This document shows, piece by piece, positions 24,939-35,350 of a DNA stretch of 45,665 nt. Position 1 is the first letter of the stretch. The number at the start of each line of letters is the position of its first letter. The DNA is from a virus, in IMG/VR virus record IMGVR_UViG_3300009184_000073, positions 1 through 45,665 of that record; one strand, given 5' to 3'. Position numbers and translations under genes: made by a program. The notes below the pieces were generated by a model that ran no database searches, was not told the DNA's origin, and saw only the letters and a list, made by a program, of their open reading frames with translations.

Positions 24939-27900
24939 ATGGCCTTGTTTGAAAACCCTTACGACCCAGAAGACAGCAAAGAAGAATCCGGATCCAAAGG
25001 GTTTGGTCTTCGTCTATACAAAAGCGCATCTGAGGCATTTAGCCAGGACGTATCTCCCAGGGCTTACGCAGAAAGCCGTGCCGCTACTCCGCCGGCGACG
25101 GGAATGCAAGGTGCTTTTCAGTCTGTGTTTGGCCCGCAAAAGCCCGTTGCCGGCGGCGCCGCCTCGGGCGCTTCCGCTGGCGGCAGCGATCTTCAATCCG
25201 CGTTTGCCTCAGTCTTTGGCAATGCTCCGGTCGCCGCACCAAAGCAAGAAGAACAGGGCAACTTCTCTCGTGGATTCTCAGTCTCCGGCAAGCAGCTCAA
25301 GCAGACGCTGTATGGAACCGCCGCCCTTGTTGGCGACACCGTCGGCTCAAGCACTGTTCGTGAGTGGGGCCTGAAAGGCTATAAGGACGCCGAGAAAGAG
25401 ATTCAGGGGATCAGCAAAGAGTCCGACTCCTTTACCAGCGCGGTAAGCACCGGAGAAATTGGAAAGTGGCTCGGCTACACCAGCGGCTACCTTGTGGGTC
25501 AGGTCTCTGAGATGGGCGTCGCCGCCCTTGCTGGCGGCATTGCAGGCTCTGCCGTAGCCCCTGGCGCTGGCACTGTTACTGGTGCCGTGACCGGCGCCAT
25601 TGAGAAGGGTGCTGTTCAGGCCGGCATCCGTGGCTTCGTCGGCAAGATGATCGACAAGGAGGCGGCAAAGATCGGCGCTGAGCTCGCGGCCAAGGGCGTC
25701 GCCAAAGAAGTGGCTGAGCGCGAAGCCACCATGCTGGCCACGAAGTCCGTGTATCGGATGATCGGCGCTAACACAGCGAACACGTTCCTGAACGCCACAG
25801 GCGAGCTTGGCGCTATCTACGGCGATGCCGTCGAGGAGGCCGCTAAGACTGGCCAAGAGTATTCGCTTGGCAAGGTCTGGCTATCCGGCATTGCCGCCAC
25901 CGCCGTCGATTCCTGGGCCGACTCCAAATCTCTTGGCAAGCTCATGGGATCGCTTGGCGGCGACAAAGCCATCCGTGGCGTGGCTATGGAAGCCCTCAAA
26001 GGCGGCTTGCGTGAGGGATTGACCGAAGGCACGCAGACAGTGATTGAGCGTTGGGGTGCAAACAAAGACCTCACCAGCCGCGAGGCGTTTAAGGACTACA
26101 TCGACTCGGCTGCCGTCGGCGTTCTTGGCGGTGGCGTTTCTGGTGCCGCATCTGGCGCCATCAACAAACTGACAGCAGGCCCCGACACCAAGCCCGGCGG
26201 CGCTCTTCCGGATGAGAGAGGAAGGCCCATCGATTCCGGCGCCACCGCCGACGAACGTGCCGGCCTGCTCAATCAGCGTCCCGCAATCCCCGTTGATGAA
26301 GTGACTAGCTCACTGCGTGACCCCGGTCAACTGGCATTTATTTACAACAGCGCGGACCCAGACACCCGCCAGTCCATCGAGCAAGCGGCATACCGCGTTG
26401 GGATTACCACCGAGCAGTTCCGGGCCGCGGTCAACAACAAAGCCAACATTGCAGCCGGCCAGGCCGTGCTTGGAAATGAGCCGTTGTTTACCCAGGACTT
26501 GATTGCTGGCATCGAATCCTTTGCCACTACACCTCCGGTCAATCGTGGACCAAAGGTGATGAACATCAACAAGACCGCCACTGCGGCGCCGTCTCAATTT
26601 GACTTGCTCGGTACCGAGCCGCCCACAAGCTCCGCCGCTCCCGCCGCCGTCGTAGAGCCTCAGCAACAGCAGCCCGCCGCGCCAGCCGCCCCGCTCACCC
26701 TGCGTCAACGCCTTATCAACCAGTTTGGCGCTAACGAATCCATTCCTCAGGGCTGGGAGATTTTGGGCGAGGGCAAGTACGGGATCATCTCTGCCCAAGA
26801 GCCTTATAGCCCAAGTGCCGACATTCATCGTCGCGTCTACACACATAAGTCACTTGGCGGACTTTGGTTCAATAAAGAAAAAGATGTCTTCGATGCGCTG
26901 AAAATTCGCCGCGAGTCTGGCGAAAGTGTTTCCGCTATCGCGCCTGCGCAGCAGCAGGCCCCGGCTCCCGCAGCAGTTACGCAAACAGCGCCTTCTGCGC
27001 CAAACAAAGTTCAGCTCAAAGACGGCAGCACCGTCACGTTGTCAAAGACGGCTGCGCCAAATGCATTTAGCGCTCTAGTTCGCTCACAATACGGGGAGCC
27101 TATCGCGATCGTGGCGCTAGATGCATCCGGCGCCGAGGTGGGGCGCCTTACCTATATGGAGGGCGGCGGGCCAATTGATGTTAAGGTTCCTGAGAAAGAT
27201 CGCCGGAAAGGTATTGCTACTGCGCTGTACGACGAGCTGGAATCGGCGGGCGGCAAGCTCCCCGATGTGAATTCGGGCGTAGCTATATCGGATGCGGCCC
27301 GCTCTGTTCGTGAGTCGCGTGAACGGCAAGCCTCCGCCACTCCAGCTACACCCGCTGCCCCAGCGCCTGTCGAGCAGGGAGTCCGCAGTCCAAGTGAGCG
27401 CGAGCGCAATAGCTTCGCCGCCTGGGCGGCTATGGACCTTAACGACAGAAAGTACCTGTTCGCCAAAGAGGGTGGCCAGTACGAAATCTTGGTTTTCGAC
27501 CAAGGGAAAAATCGCGTTGAGTGGGCTGTCCGAAATATTGGCGACACTCGATCCAACGTCTTGTCCGAAGGAAGGGCATTTCCCGAGGACATTTCTCCTC
27601 GAATGGCAGCTCTGTTGACGGAGCTGTCAAAGACTAAGGTAGAAAACACCGCTCAGCGTGACGCTTTGATGGGGCAGATTCAGGCGGAGGCTATGCAGCA
27701 GTCCGCCTCTTCAGCGGCTCCAGCAGCAGAGTTTAGTCCTGCCGCTGATCAAAATATCAGCGAAGCTCAGACGCCCTCCGCCCCCAGGGCCCTTGACGTC
27801 GGCCGCGAGGCTCTGCTTGAAGCCCATTTCGAGGACGAGTTCGCCAAGATCCGCGGCAAGCAAGGCAAAACCGCTAAGGACCGCGCCGAGAAGCTAGTTC

Positions 27901-30900
27901 AGATGATGCGCGGACAGGGCATGCCCGAGGAGACTGTCCAGCGCATCGCCTCCGGGAAGTCCGGCGAGCTGGCTCAGGCCAAGCAGGCAGCTATTGATGC
28001 CGGCGCCAACTTGTTCGACGCCCTGACCGATGTCACCGGCGCCAAGCTGAACATCACCGGCCAGCGTTACACCGTCTCTGATCTGCCTCCTGCGCTAGTC
28101 AAAGTCATGTCCGCGCTGGTAAAGCTGGGCTACGTCAAGTTCAAGGACATCAGCGCCGAAGTTCTCAAGCGCATCTCCGCCAGTGAGAACTGGAAACATC
28201 TCACTAAGTACGTGACGCCGGCCATGCTGCGTCAGGCTTACAACTCTCTGCCAGACTTTGAGGGCAAGGAGACGCTGGGAGCTGAAGGTAAACAGCCGGC
28301 CAAGTGGATGGCCACGCCTCCGGCCGAGCTGCTGCCTGAGTCGAGTACCGTCAAGTCAACCACCACTCAAATGACCGGGGCCTTGAAGGCCGAGGGCAAA
28401 AACCTTCCTGAGCCGCTGCCAAAAACGCAGGTGCAGGCCGAGCAGGCGGAAGCGAGAACTGGTGCAGCCCCCGCGCCAAAAACCGTAACTCAAGAGATTC
28501 GCGGCCGCATTAAGAAGATGCCGCTGGGCAAGGACTACGACAAGGCCAGCCAGCTTCTGAACGAAGGCAAGTACGACGAGGCTGAAGCCGTCGTCAACGA
28601 CTGGTACCGAAAGCAACAGGAGCCTGACAAAACCCAGGTCAAGGGCACGCGCCGTGTCGCAGATCTTTTGTCCCGAGTGCGAGAAAAGTTTGGTATCGGC
28701 GAGACCAACGTCGTTACCTTGGGTGGCGAAGAAGTCACCCGCGGTGGTTTCGAGTCGACAACCATTGCCAAGAAAGTCGAAGAGCTTCTGTCCGGCGAGC
28801 CGACCAAGGCAAACATCGAAACTGTGCAAGAGCTGTTGCAGATCGAGGCGACTCGCTTGGCTGAGGCTCTGCTTCTGAATGGCCGGTCCAGGGCATCCGA
28901 GCAGCTCTTCAAGTACATGGACCTCGGCTACGCCAAGGTTGCCGAGCAGCGCAAGCTGGCAGGCAGCTACGAATTCGCCGAGGAAGATGGTGATTTCTCC
29001 GCCGACAACCGAGTCGAGACGCTCGGCATCACCTTCGATCCGACGGCTCGACCCCTGAGCGACGAGGCCCTCAATAAGCTGCCCAACATCAAGCGATATC
29101 TCTCGAGCTTGACCCAAGCGAAGCAGTGGGCGAACCGATTCGTCCTGGGCAAGTTCAGTGGTGGTCGCCTTGAGGCTCTGAACGCTACGTTTGGTCGCCT
29201 GCTTGAGTACAAGGCTCGCGAAGAAGCCATTCGAGAGAGGCTGCTGAAGAAGCAGATTGACATGCCCCTCGACTCCGAGATGACGCCCGCGCAGAAGCGC
29301 CTTGAGGCCCGTCTGGATCGAGTGTTCAGCCGCCTCACTGGCGCCGGCGTTCTGAGCGAAGGCCTGCAAAACCTGCGCGACCGCATCGCCGAACTGGACG
29401 ATCAGATCCGGAGCATGGATTCTGACGTGGTCGAGATTGAGGGTGCCGGCGGCAAGAAGCGCACAGTCATCTCCCGCCGTAGCGAGCGGCTCGACGACAT
29501 GCGTCATCTGTTTGGCTTCAACGACGAGAGCAACTACGCCCTGCGTGACGAAGGATTCACCTCCGATCGTGGCGACAGCGACCGGGATGCTCTTGTCTAC
29601 GAGCGTCGCAAGCTGTCGCAGGAGCTGGAGGAAGCGACCAAAAAGAGCGCGTCCGGAAAGGCTAAGCAGTTGCGCATTGCCTTGGACAACATCATCGACA
29701 AGATGATGATGGCAGCCCAGGCGGCTCAGGCTGTCGGCATGTCGTACACCGACATCGCAATGGTCACCGCCAAGTACGGCGACTTGCTGAGCATGATCTC
29801 CGGAGAGAAAGCGGGCGGCGAGACGGCGCGCCGATTCCGGACCGACATCGATAACATGACGGCATCCGGCGTCCCTGCCGCTCAAGCCCGTCAGTCGGTG
29901 CTGGCTAAGTACGTAGAAGCCGGCCTGATGAACGAGGACGGCTCCGTTCGTTTGGCCGAGGACGCAAAGCGAATCCGCGCCGAGATAGAGGAAGACGGCT
30001 TTAACACGGCAGAAACACTGACGGGAGACCTATTCGAGGCCAACAAACTGGCCGAGGCAGTGGCTTCTGGTCAGATGTCTCCTGAGCAAGCGGCCCGCGA
30101 GGCTGGGGCAACAGACACTCGCGAGGTTGTGCGGGAGGCGATGGGCAAGCTGGCCGACCAGATGAAAAACCTGTCTGCCGATCAGCGTTTTGCCAAGCTA
30201 AAAGAAGTTGCCGTCTGGGTTGCCAAGAACATGCGGTCGCAAGACCTGACGTTCCGAGACGTCCAAGAGGCTTTCCGCTCACGCGGCATTGACTTCCCGC
30301 TAGAGATGGTGAGCAACACCTTCCTAGCTGTTCATACACCGATGCTCGACTACGCGGAATCGAACGGCGGCGGATATGCCCCCCGCGAGTTTTGGCTTCG
30401 CTCGATGGATCAGGCTCTTTCATTTAATGGAAGTCTGCTGTACCAAGGCCCATTCTCGGAGGCTGAGGTGCAGATGTATGAAGAGTGGAAAGATCGCCAG
30501 GAGGAAATGCTGTCTCGCCGGAAGCCTGCTCAGATTGCTTACGGGACGAATTCCGACGAGGCATTCAGCGGAATGCTGTTCATGAAGTACGGGCTTGCGC
30601 AAATGCGCAATCCACGATTGATTGCCAGCGAGCGCGATCGCCTGATGCTTACCAACTCGATTTCTGATCTGGTTGGTGCATGGCACCGTGATCTGGCTCT
30701 CGCTCTTGAAATGCGTCCCGATCTTCGCTCCGAGCTGCTGGACATTGATAGTGGTTCGGTTCTCCCCACCGACTACACCTCTCACCAGCGATGGGTAGAG
30801 CAGCAGAACAAGGTCAACGCCCGCAAAGCGGCGATCATTGAAAAGTCGCAGTACCACCTTGCCCTGCCGAGCCTACAAGGCCTGAGCGACACGGAGATCG

Positions 30901-33900
30901 TGGCCCTTAAGGATCGGCTCATAAAGGCCGATGTGGCAGAGTATGACGCGATTCTTCAGCAGACCAACAATCTGGCCGCCATTCGTAGCGGCGCAAAAAC
31001 CAGGATCGATCCGGAGACTGGGGAAATAATTAGCGAGGCGGATGCCGCTGCTGCCGATTACGTATCCGACCTGTTGGAGCAAGAGCAGAACAAAGAATTT
31101 GCTCTTGAGGTGGACGGATCCTTCGGTCGAGACTTGGCATACGCCAACGAGGATACCGCGCAAACTGAGCGAGACAGCAGCATCGATCAGATTGCGGACG
31201 AGGAAGGAAACGAGCTGATTGCCGAGCGCGAGCAAGTCGCCGAAGAAGTCGATCAAGAGGTGTCTGACTCAGAGAGGATCAAGCTCGACGACTCTTCGCG
31301 TTTCAAGCGCGGCTTTTTTTCTGGTCGCCTTACCCATGCGGTGGTGGCCGACATGGTTTCTCGCCTGACTGCCGGCTGGAAGGGCGCTCCGCAGATCGTC
31401 GTCCTCAAGAACGTGGCCCAGCTCCCCGACGGAGTGCGTGAGCGGGTCATGGCTAAAGGTCTTGATGCCGCCGGCCTGTTCGATGGCGAGACCGGCATGG
31501 TCTACATCTTCTCGGACTTTGTCTCTAGCGAAGCGGATGTCCAGTTTGTCCTATTCCATGAGGTTGATGGTCACCTCGGCATGCGGGCGTTCCTCGGCAC
31601 CGAGTTTGACTCTTTCCTTAACCTCATGTACCGCACCCGCCCAGAGGTGCGCAAAGCTGCCGACGAGCGAATTGCTCGCGGCATGCCAAAACTTGAAGCG
31701 ATCGATGAGGCTTTGGCCGACATGGCCGGCGAAGACCGCAACGTCTCTGCCGTCAAGGCCTGGGTTGGAAAAATCATTACAGGCCTTCGCAAACTTGGAT
31801 TCGGAAAAGTTGCTGACTGGATGGCAACCCTGACTGATTCCGAGCTGGCGTATCACCTCAAGAGCGCCAAGGATGCAGCCCGCAATGGCGGCTACCGACT
31901 TCTCAACGGAGCCCCCGGAGAGATCCGATTTGCCGAAGCCAAACACGACCGCCTGTACGAAATCTTCTCGGTCAAGGACGGCAAGACCACGGCTTATGCT
32001 AGGTTCAACCCGATCCAACAGACCTGGGCGGTGTACGAAAACGACGGCGACGATGTGCGCCTGAGCTTCACTGTGCGCGACATGGCCGAGTACCCCCGCG
32101 TCATGGCGGTCATGCGCGGCAAAGGCAAAGTCGAGTTCCGCAAACGCTCGGGCCTGTTCATCGACGACAAAATTAGTATCGATCTGGTGAAGATGCCCCG
32201 CGCTGAAGATCTCAACGCCGTCCAGCGCTGGATGCGATCGATGATCACGAAGTACCAGAACGAGTTCCGTCCTGTCTTTGATGTGGTCCGCACCCTGCGC
32301 GGGGCCGGCAAGATCAACCAGTACAACGACCTCGAATTGGCGCTTAACAATTGGGAACGTAAGGCCGGCGCCAAGATTGCGGAGTTCCGAAGAAAAATTG
32401 TGCAGCCAATCTCTCAGCTAACCAAGGAGATTGGTAAGGCCGGCGGTAGCTACGACTTCATCAACAAGTACCTGATCGCTCGTCACGCTGTAGAGCGAAA
32501 CAAGCGAGTCTCAAAAGTTAACCAGGACTCCAGCAGTGGCTCGGGCATGACAAACGCGGAGGCGGCCGAAATCCTTAATGAAGCCCAGGCCAAACCATTC
32601 TTCAACCTGCTTGAAGAACTTGGGGCCAAGGTTGACGAAATGTCAAACTTCAAGATCAACTACCTTCGCAACACCGGAATGATCACCGGCAAAGCGTGGG
32701 CAAAGATGAAGTCGGCCTACAAGCATTACGTCAACCTCAGCGGCGAGAAAAGCGCTGACGGCTTTGATCATGTTGACGACCCTGCTTGGATGGTTGGACA
32801 GAAGTTCAACGTCAAGGGCGTCGAGAAGCGGGCATTTGGGCGAGAGGGCTTGGCGGAGGATGTCCTGGCTCGCACAGTCTTGGGCGCTGAGGCGGCAATC
32901 ATTCGGGGTCAGAAGAATCTGGTGGACCTGACTCTGCTGGCTATGCTTGAGTCGAATTACGACCCGAACTTCGCCGTCATTAACGAGATCTCATACATCC
33001 GAAAACTCAATGAGGATGGACAGGTAGATAGTGTCGAGGACGAAAAATATATTAGCCGCAAGGATGTGATGGTGGCTAAGGTCAACGGCATACCAGTGAC
33101 CATTCGCTTCAAGGACATGAGCAAGGGGTCTTTCGGCGATGCTATGTTTGGCACCGTCTATCCAAAAGAAACCAGCTCCTTCATGGAGGCCCTTGGCTGG
33201 TTCAACCAGAAGATGGGCCAGATGCTCACGACTTACAACCCGGCATGGGTTCCCGTCAACTTCATTCGTGATGCCGGCAACTTGTTCTTCAACGCCGCCG
33301 CCGACAAACGCTTCACCAACGCCCAAGCCGCTCAAATGCTGCGCCTGATCCCGAAGGCTGCAAAGGTGGCGCTGCACATTGCCAGTAACGGCGCTCGGTT
33401 TAACAACGTGGATCCGGAGGTGATGCGAATGTACCGGGAGATGGAGCGCGAGGGCGGCCTTGTCAGCTTCATGGATCGCAAGGGCTTGGAAGAGCAAGTC
33501 AAAGAGCTGCACGCTCTGCTGGGTGATCGGAACAAATTGCAGAAGGCGGGAGACACACTTCAATCCTTCCTGGACAAAATGGAGTACATGAGCCTGCCGA
33601 TGGAATTGGCTCCCCGCTTGGCGGCATACACGGTTGCTCGCCAAAGCGGCATGTCAGCCAAAGAGGCAGCCAAGTTCGCCGGCGAGATCACCGTGAACTT
33701 CAACATGCGCGGCTCAAACAAGGCGGTGCGTCAGCTCTTCCTGTTCTTTAACCCGGCAGTCCAGGGTTCCGCCAAGCTGCTTAGCCTGTTCGGAGAACTT
33801 ACTCCTGACTACAAGCTCAAGTTGAAAGCTAAAGGTTGGTACTATGCCTCTGCATGGATCGCTTTGGGTGCGCTCGGCAACCTCATGGCTCGAGCCTTCT

Positions 33901-34892
33901 CGGACGACGACGAGGATGGCCGTAACGCACTCGACAAAGTGCCAACGTATAAACGAGCAACTTCACTGATCCTTGCTGTTGATGTTCCTGGCGCCGCGAT
34001 CCCAATCCCGTACGGCTGGAACGCCTTCTTTGCAATGGGCCACTTCATGATGGACACGCTGCTTGGCATCCAGCCTCTGTCGGTGAGCGCCGGGCGGGTA
34101 GCCAAGGCTGCATTCGAGGCGTACTCGCCGATTGGTGGCGCTGGCCTTGACTCCAAGAACCTCTCCACCGGGATTGCTAAGGCTGTTGCACCAACCGCAA
34201 CCCTGCCCATCGTTGAGTGGATCGCCAACGAGAACCGCTTCGGCGCTCCGATCCGAATGACCGGAGATAACTTTGGTGGCGCTGTCAAACCGGAAAGCCA
34301 GATGGCGTTCCGCTCTGTCTCGCCGATCTCGCAGGGCATCGCCAATGCAGCGAATGAGCTGTTCGGCGGTAACAAGGCGAAGGCCGGGCCGCTTGACTTC
34401 AACCCGGCGGCAATGGACTTCATCATCAGCTCATACCTTCCAGGCGTGATCAACGAAACCTACAAGGCGGCATCTACCGGAGTTCGCGTCGCCAGGGGTG
34501 AAGAGATCAAGAATACTCCTCTCCCAATCATCGATCGGTTCACGGCTAAGACGCCTGAGGGTTTTGATGCCGGCGCATTCCGTCGGGCCAAAGAGATGAT
34601 CGAGACGGCGTACAGGGAGTATCAGATGTACCCCGAGCGACGCGATGAGATTCGCAAAGAATCACCGGGCCTGATGAGGGCGCATGCTGTGGTGGCTGGC
34701 GCCACGCAACAGATCCGCTCTATGCGATCAACGCAAAACGAGATCGAAATGAACCCCAGGTTCACCGAGGCCGAGCTGGTTTCTCGCCGCAACGAGATGC
34801 GCAAGCGTGAAGATCAGGTCTACAAGCGGGCGGTGAAGGCGGTCATGGAGGCCGGGCCTGAATACCGCGAACGAGTCATGGCAGCAGACTAA
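24939..34892 (+). CDS. Giant polyvalent virion protein (3317 aa)
   Basis: It is probably packaged and injected with the DNA; very large polyvalent proteins are known in Bcep22-like and other podoviruses. Visible parts in order: an N-terminal disordered region (1-105); a GFSVSGKQLKQTLYG helix region (about 108-160); Gly/Ala-rich possible membrane helices (about 175-240 and 391-410); Pro/Ala linkers. A small domain around 587-660 follows, then a GNAT-like segment (about 690-790) with EKDRRKGIATALYDEL near 755-770, and a small beta domain (about 815-900). Long helical and coiled-coil stretches run from 945 to 2100. A zincin-type metallopeptidase candidate shows HEVDGHLG, with H2207, E2208 and H2212 (about 2130-2330). 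An LPD38-like region (about 2735-2990) shows NFIRDAGNLFF and FLFFNPAVQG. The tail is helical. GGAG at 24930-24933 precedes ATG 24939. I see no lysozyme or transglycosylase motif. Confidence 0.8.
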   Translation: MALFENPYDPEDSKEESGSKGFGLRLYKSASEAFSQDVSPRAYAESRAATPPATGMQGAFQSVFGPQKPVAGGAASGASAGGSDLQSAFASVFGNAPVAAPKQEEQGNFSRGFSVSGKQLKQTLYGTAALVGDTVGSSTVREWGLKGYKDAEKEIQGISKESDSFTSAVSTGEIGKWLGYTSGYLVGQVSEMGVAALAGGIAGSAVAPGAGTVTGAVTGAIEKGAVQAGIRGFVGKMIDKEAAKIGAELAAKGVAKEVAEREATMLATKSVYRMIGANTANTFLNATGELGAIYGDAVEEAAKTGQEYSLGKVWLSGIAATAVDSWADSKSLGKLMGSLGGDKAIRGVAMEALKGGLREGLTEGTQTVIERWGANKDLTSREAFKDYIDSAAVGVLGGGVSGAASGAINKLTAGPDTKPGGALPDERGRPIDSGATADERAGLLNQRPAIPVDEVTSSLRDPGQLAFIYNSADPDTRQSIEQAAYRVGITTEQFRAAVNNKANIAAGQAVLGNEPLFTQDLIAGIESFATTPPVNRGPKVMNINKTATAAPSQFDLLGTEPPTSSAAPAAVVEPQQQQPAAPAAPLTLRQRLINQFGANESIPQGWEILGEGKYGIISAQEPYSPSADIHRRVYTHKSLGGLWFNKEKDVFDALKIRRESGESVSAIAPAQQQAPAPAAVTQTAPSAPNKVQLKDGSTVTLSKTAAPNAFSALVRSQYGEPIAIVALDASGAEVGRLTYMEGGGPIDVKVPEKDRRKGIATALYDELESAGGKLPDVNSGVAISDAARSVRESRERQASATPATPAAPAPVEQGVRSPSERERNSFAAWAAMDLNDRKYLFAKEGGQYEILVFDQGKNRVEWAVRNIGDTRSNVLSEGRAFPEDISPRMAALLTELSKTKVENTAQRDALMGQIQAEAMQQSASSAAPAAEFSPAADQNISEAQTPSAPRALDVGREALLEAHFEDEFAKIRGKQGKTAKDRAEKLVQMMRGQGMPEETVQRIASGKSGELAQAKQAAIDAGANLFDALTDVTGAKLNITGQRYTVSDLPPALVKVMSALVKLGYVKFKDISAEVLKRISASENWKHLTKYVTPAMLRQAYNSLPDFEGKETLGAEGKQPAKWMATPPAELLPESSTVKSTTTQMTGALKAEGKNLPEPLPKTQVQAEQAEARTGAAPAPKTVTQEIRGRIKKMPLGKDYDKASQLLNEGKYDEAEAVVNDWYRKQQEPDKTQVKGTRRVADLLSRVREKFGIGETNVVTLGGEEVTRGGFESTTIAKKVEELLSGEPTKANIETVQELLQIEATRLAEALLLNGRSRASEQLFKYMDLGYAKVAEQRKLAGSYEFAEEDGDFSADNRVETLGITFDPTARPLSDEALNKLPNIKRYLSSLTQAKQWANRFVLGKFSGGRLEALNATFGRLLEYKAREEAIRERLLKKQIDMPLDSEMTPAQKRLEARLDRVFSRLTGAGVLSEGLQNLRDRIAELDDQIRSMDSDVVEIEGAGGKKRTVISRRSERLDDMRHLFGFNDESNYALRDEGFTSDRGDSDRDALVYERRKLSQELEEATKKSASGKAKQLRIALDNIIDKMMMAAQAAQAVGMSYTDIAMVTAKYGDLLSMISGEKAGGETARRFRTDIDNMTASGVPAAQARQSVLAKYVEAGLMNEDGSVRLAEDAKRIRAEIEEDGFNTAETLTGDLFEANKLAEAVASGQMSPEQAAREAGATDTREVVREAMGKLADQMKNLSADQRFAKLKEVAVWVAKNMRSQDLTFRDVQEAFRSRGIDFPLEMVSNTFLAVHTPMLDYAESNGGGYAPREFWLRSMDQALSFNGSLLYQGPFSEAEVQMYEEWKDRQEEMLSRRKPAQIAYGTNSDEAFSGMLFMKYGLAQMRNPRLIASERDRLMLTNSISDLVGAWHRDLALALEMRPDLRSELLDIDSGSVLPTDYTSHQRWVEQQNKVNARKAAIIEKSQYHLALPSLQGLSDTEIVALKDRLIKADVAEYDAILQQTNNLAAIRSGAKTRIDPETGEIISEADAAAADYVSDLLEQEQNKEFALEVDGSFGRDLAYANEDTAQTERDSSIDQIADEEGNELIAEREQVAEEVDQEVSDSERIKLDDSSRFKRGFFSGRLTHAVVADMVSRLTAGWKGAPQIVVLKNVAQLPDGVRERVMAKGLDAAGLFDGETGMVYIFSDFVSSEADVQFVLFHEVDGHLGMRAFLGTEFDSFLNLMYRTRPEVRKAADERIARGMPKLEAIDEALADMAGEDRNVSAVKAWVGKIITGLRKLGFGKVADWMATLTDSELAYHLKSAKDAARNGGYRLLNGAPGEIRFAEAKHDRLYEIFSVKDGKTTAYARFNPIQQTWAVYENDGDDVRLSFTVRDMAEYPRVMAVMRGKGKVEFRKRSGLFIDDKISIDLVKMPRAEDLNAVQRWMRSMITKYQNEFRPVFDVVRTLRGAGKINQYNDLELALNNWERKAGAKIAEFRRKIVQPISQLTKEIGKAGGSYDFINKYLIARHAVERNKRVSKVNQDSSSGSGMTNAEAAEILNEAQAKPFFNLLEELGAKVDEMSNFKINYLRNTGMITGKAWAKMKSAYKHYVNLSGEKSADGFDHVDDPAWMVGQKFNVKGVEKRAFGREGLAEDVLARTVLGAEAAIIRGQKNLVDLTLLAMLESNYDPNFAVINEISYIRKLNEDGQVDSVEDEKYISRKDVMVAKVNGIPVTIRFKDMSKGSFGDAMFGTVYPKETSSFMEALGWFNQKMGQMLTTYNPAWVPVNFIRDAGNLFFNAAADKRFTNAQAAQMLRLIPKAAKVALHIASNGARFNNVDPEVMRMYREMEREGGLVSFMDRKGLEEQVKELHALLGDRNKLQKAGDTLQSFLDKMEYMSLPMELAPRLAAYTVARQSGMSAKEAAKFAGEITVNFNMRGSNKAVRQLFLFFNPAVQGSAKLLSLFGELTPDYKLKLKAKGWYYASAWIALGALGNLMARAFSDDDEDGRNALDKVPTYKRATSLILAVDVPGAAIPIPYGWNAFFAMGHFMMDTLLGIQPLSVSAGRVAKAAFEAYSPIGGAGLDSKNLSTGIAKAVAPTATLPIVEWIANENRFGAPIRMTGDNFGGAVKPESQMAFRSVSPISQGIANAANELFGGNKAKAGPLDFNPAAMDFIISSYLPGVINETYKAASTGVRVARGEEIKNTPLPIIDRFTAKTPEGFDAGAFRRAKEMIETAYREYQMYPERRDEIRKESPGLMRAHAVVAGATQQIRSMRSTQNEIEMNPRFTEAELVSRRNEMRKREDQVYKRAVKAVMEAGPEYRERVMAAD

Positions 34893-35350
34893 TGACCTGC
34901 GTTGTCGCCTCCACCAAGCACGGATGCGTAGCGTCCGATACTAGGTGCAGTTCCGACAGCGCAATGGTTTCCGTAAACAAGATCCGTCGCGTTGGTCGCT
35001 CGATCATCGGCGCTGCGGGAGATTGGTCCGATGTCCTGAAGTTCTGGGACATGATCGAGCGCAAGAAGAAGAAAGACACCGGGCTTACTGAAAGCTCGGA
35101 GCTGGAGGCTATCGAGCTTCACCCTGGCGGGATCTTTCTGTACAACTCCAGCGGTTTGAAGTACGCCGTTAAAGACGAGTACTTCGCCATTGGGAGCGGA
35201 GGGCCATATGCGATGGGCGCATTGGCTATGGGGGCCACGCCAGAAGAGGCGGTAGCAATTGCTACCCGCTTCGACCCCAGCACGGGCGGCGAGGTCGAGG
35301 CAATGTACTTGAAGGTAGCAAATGGCATCAAGCAAACTAACCGAAGATGA
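34892..35350 (+). CDS. HslV/proteasome-like Ntn hydrolase (152 aa)
   Basis: After removal of Met1, Thr2 would be the catalytic nucleophile: the start MTCVVASTKHGCVASDTR matches the HslV/proteasome beta pattern (T-T-I-V then a Gly/Asp-containing strand, here ASD). KIRRVGRSIIGAAGD (residues about 29-43) fits the K-V-R-R-L and later G-(F/A)-A-G part of HslV. FAIGSGGPYAMGALAMGATP, then EEAVAIATRFD, matches the end of the fold. It would cleave peptides as a barrel of several subunits. It overlaps the giant gene stop (TAATG), so the two are coupled. The substrate may be the giant protein or host proteins; that is inference. Confidence 0.8.
   Translation: MTCVVASTKHGCVASDTRCSSDSAMVSVNKIRRVGRSIIGAAGDWSDVLKFWDMIERKKKKDTGLTESSELEAIELHPGGIFLYNSSGLKYAVKDEYFAIGSGGPYAMGALAMGATPEEAVAIATRFDPSTGGEVEAMYLKVANGIKQTNRR

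Noticed and set aside
28356-29885. Leftward 509-codon frame inside the giant gene
   Set aside because: It is antisense to a continuous coding frame with strong GC-ending codon bias, which leaves stop codons rare on the other strand; no ribosome site or operon context.
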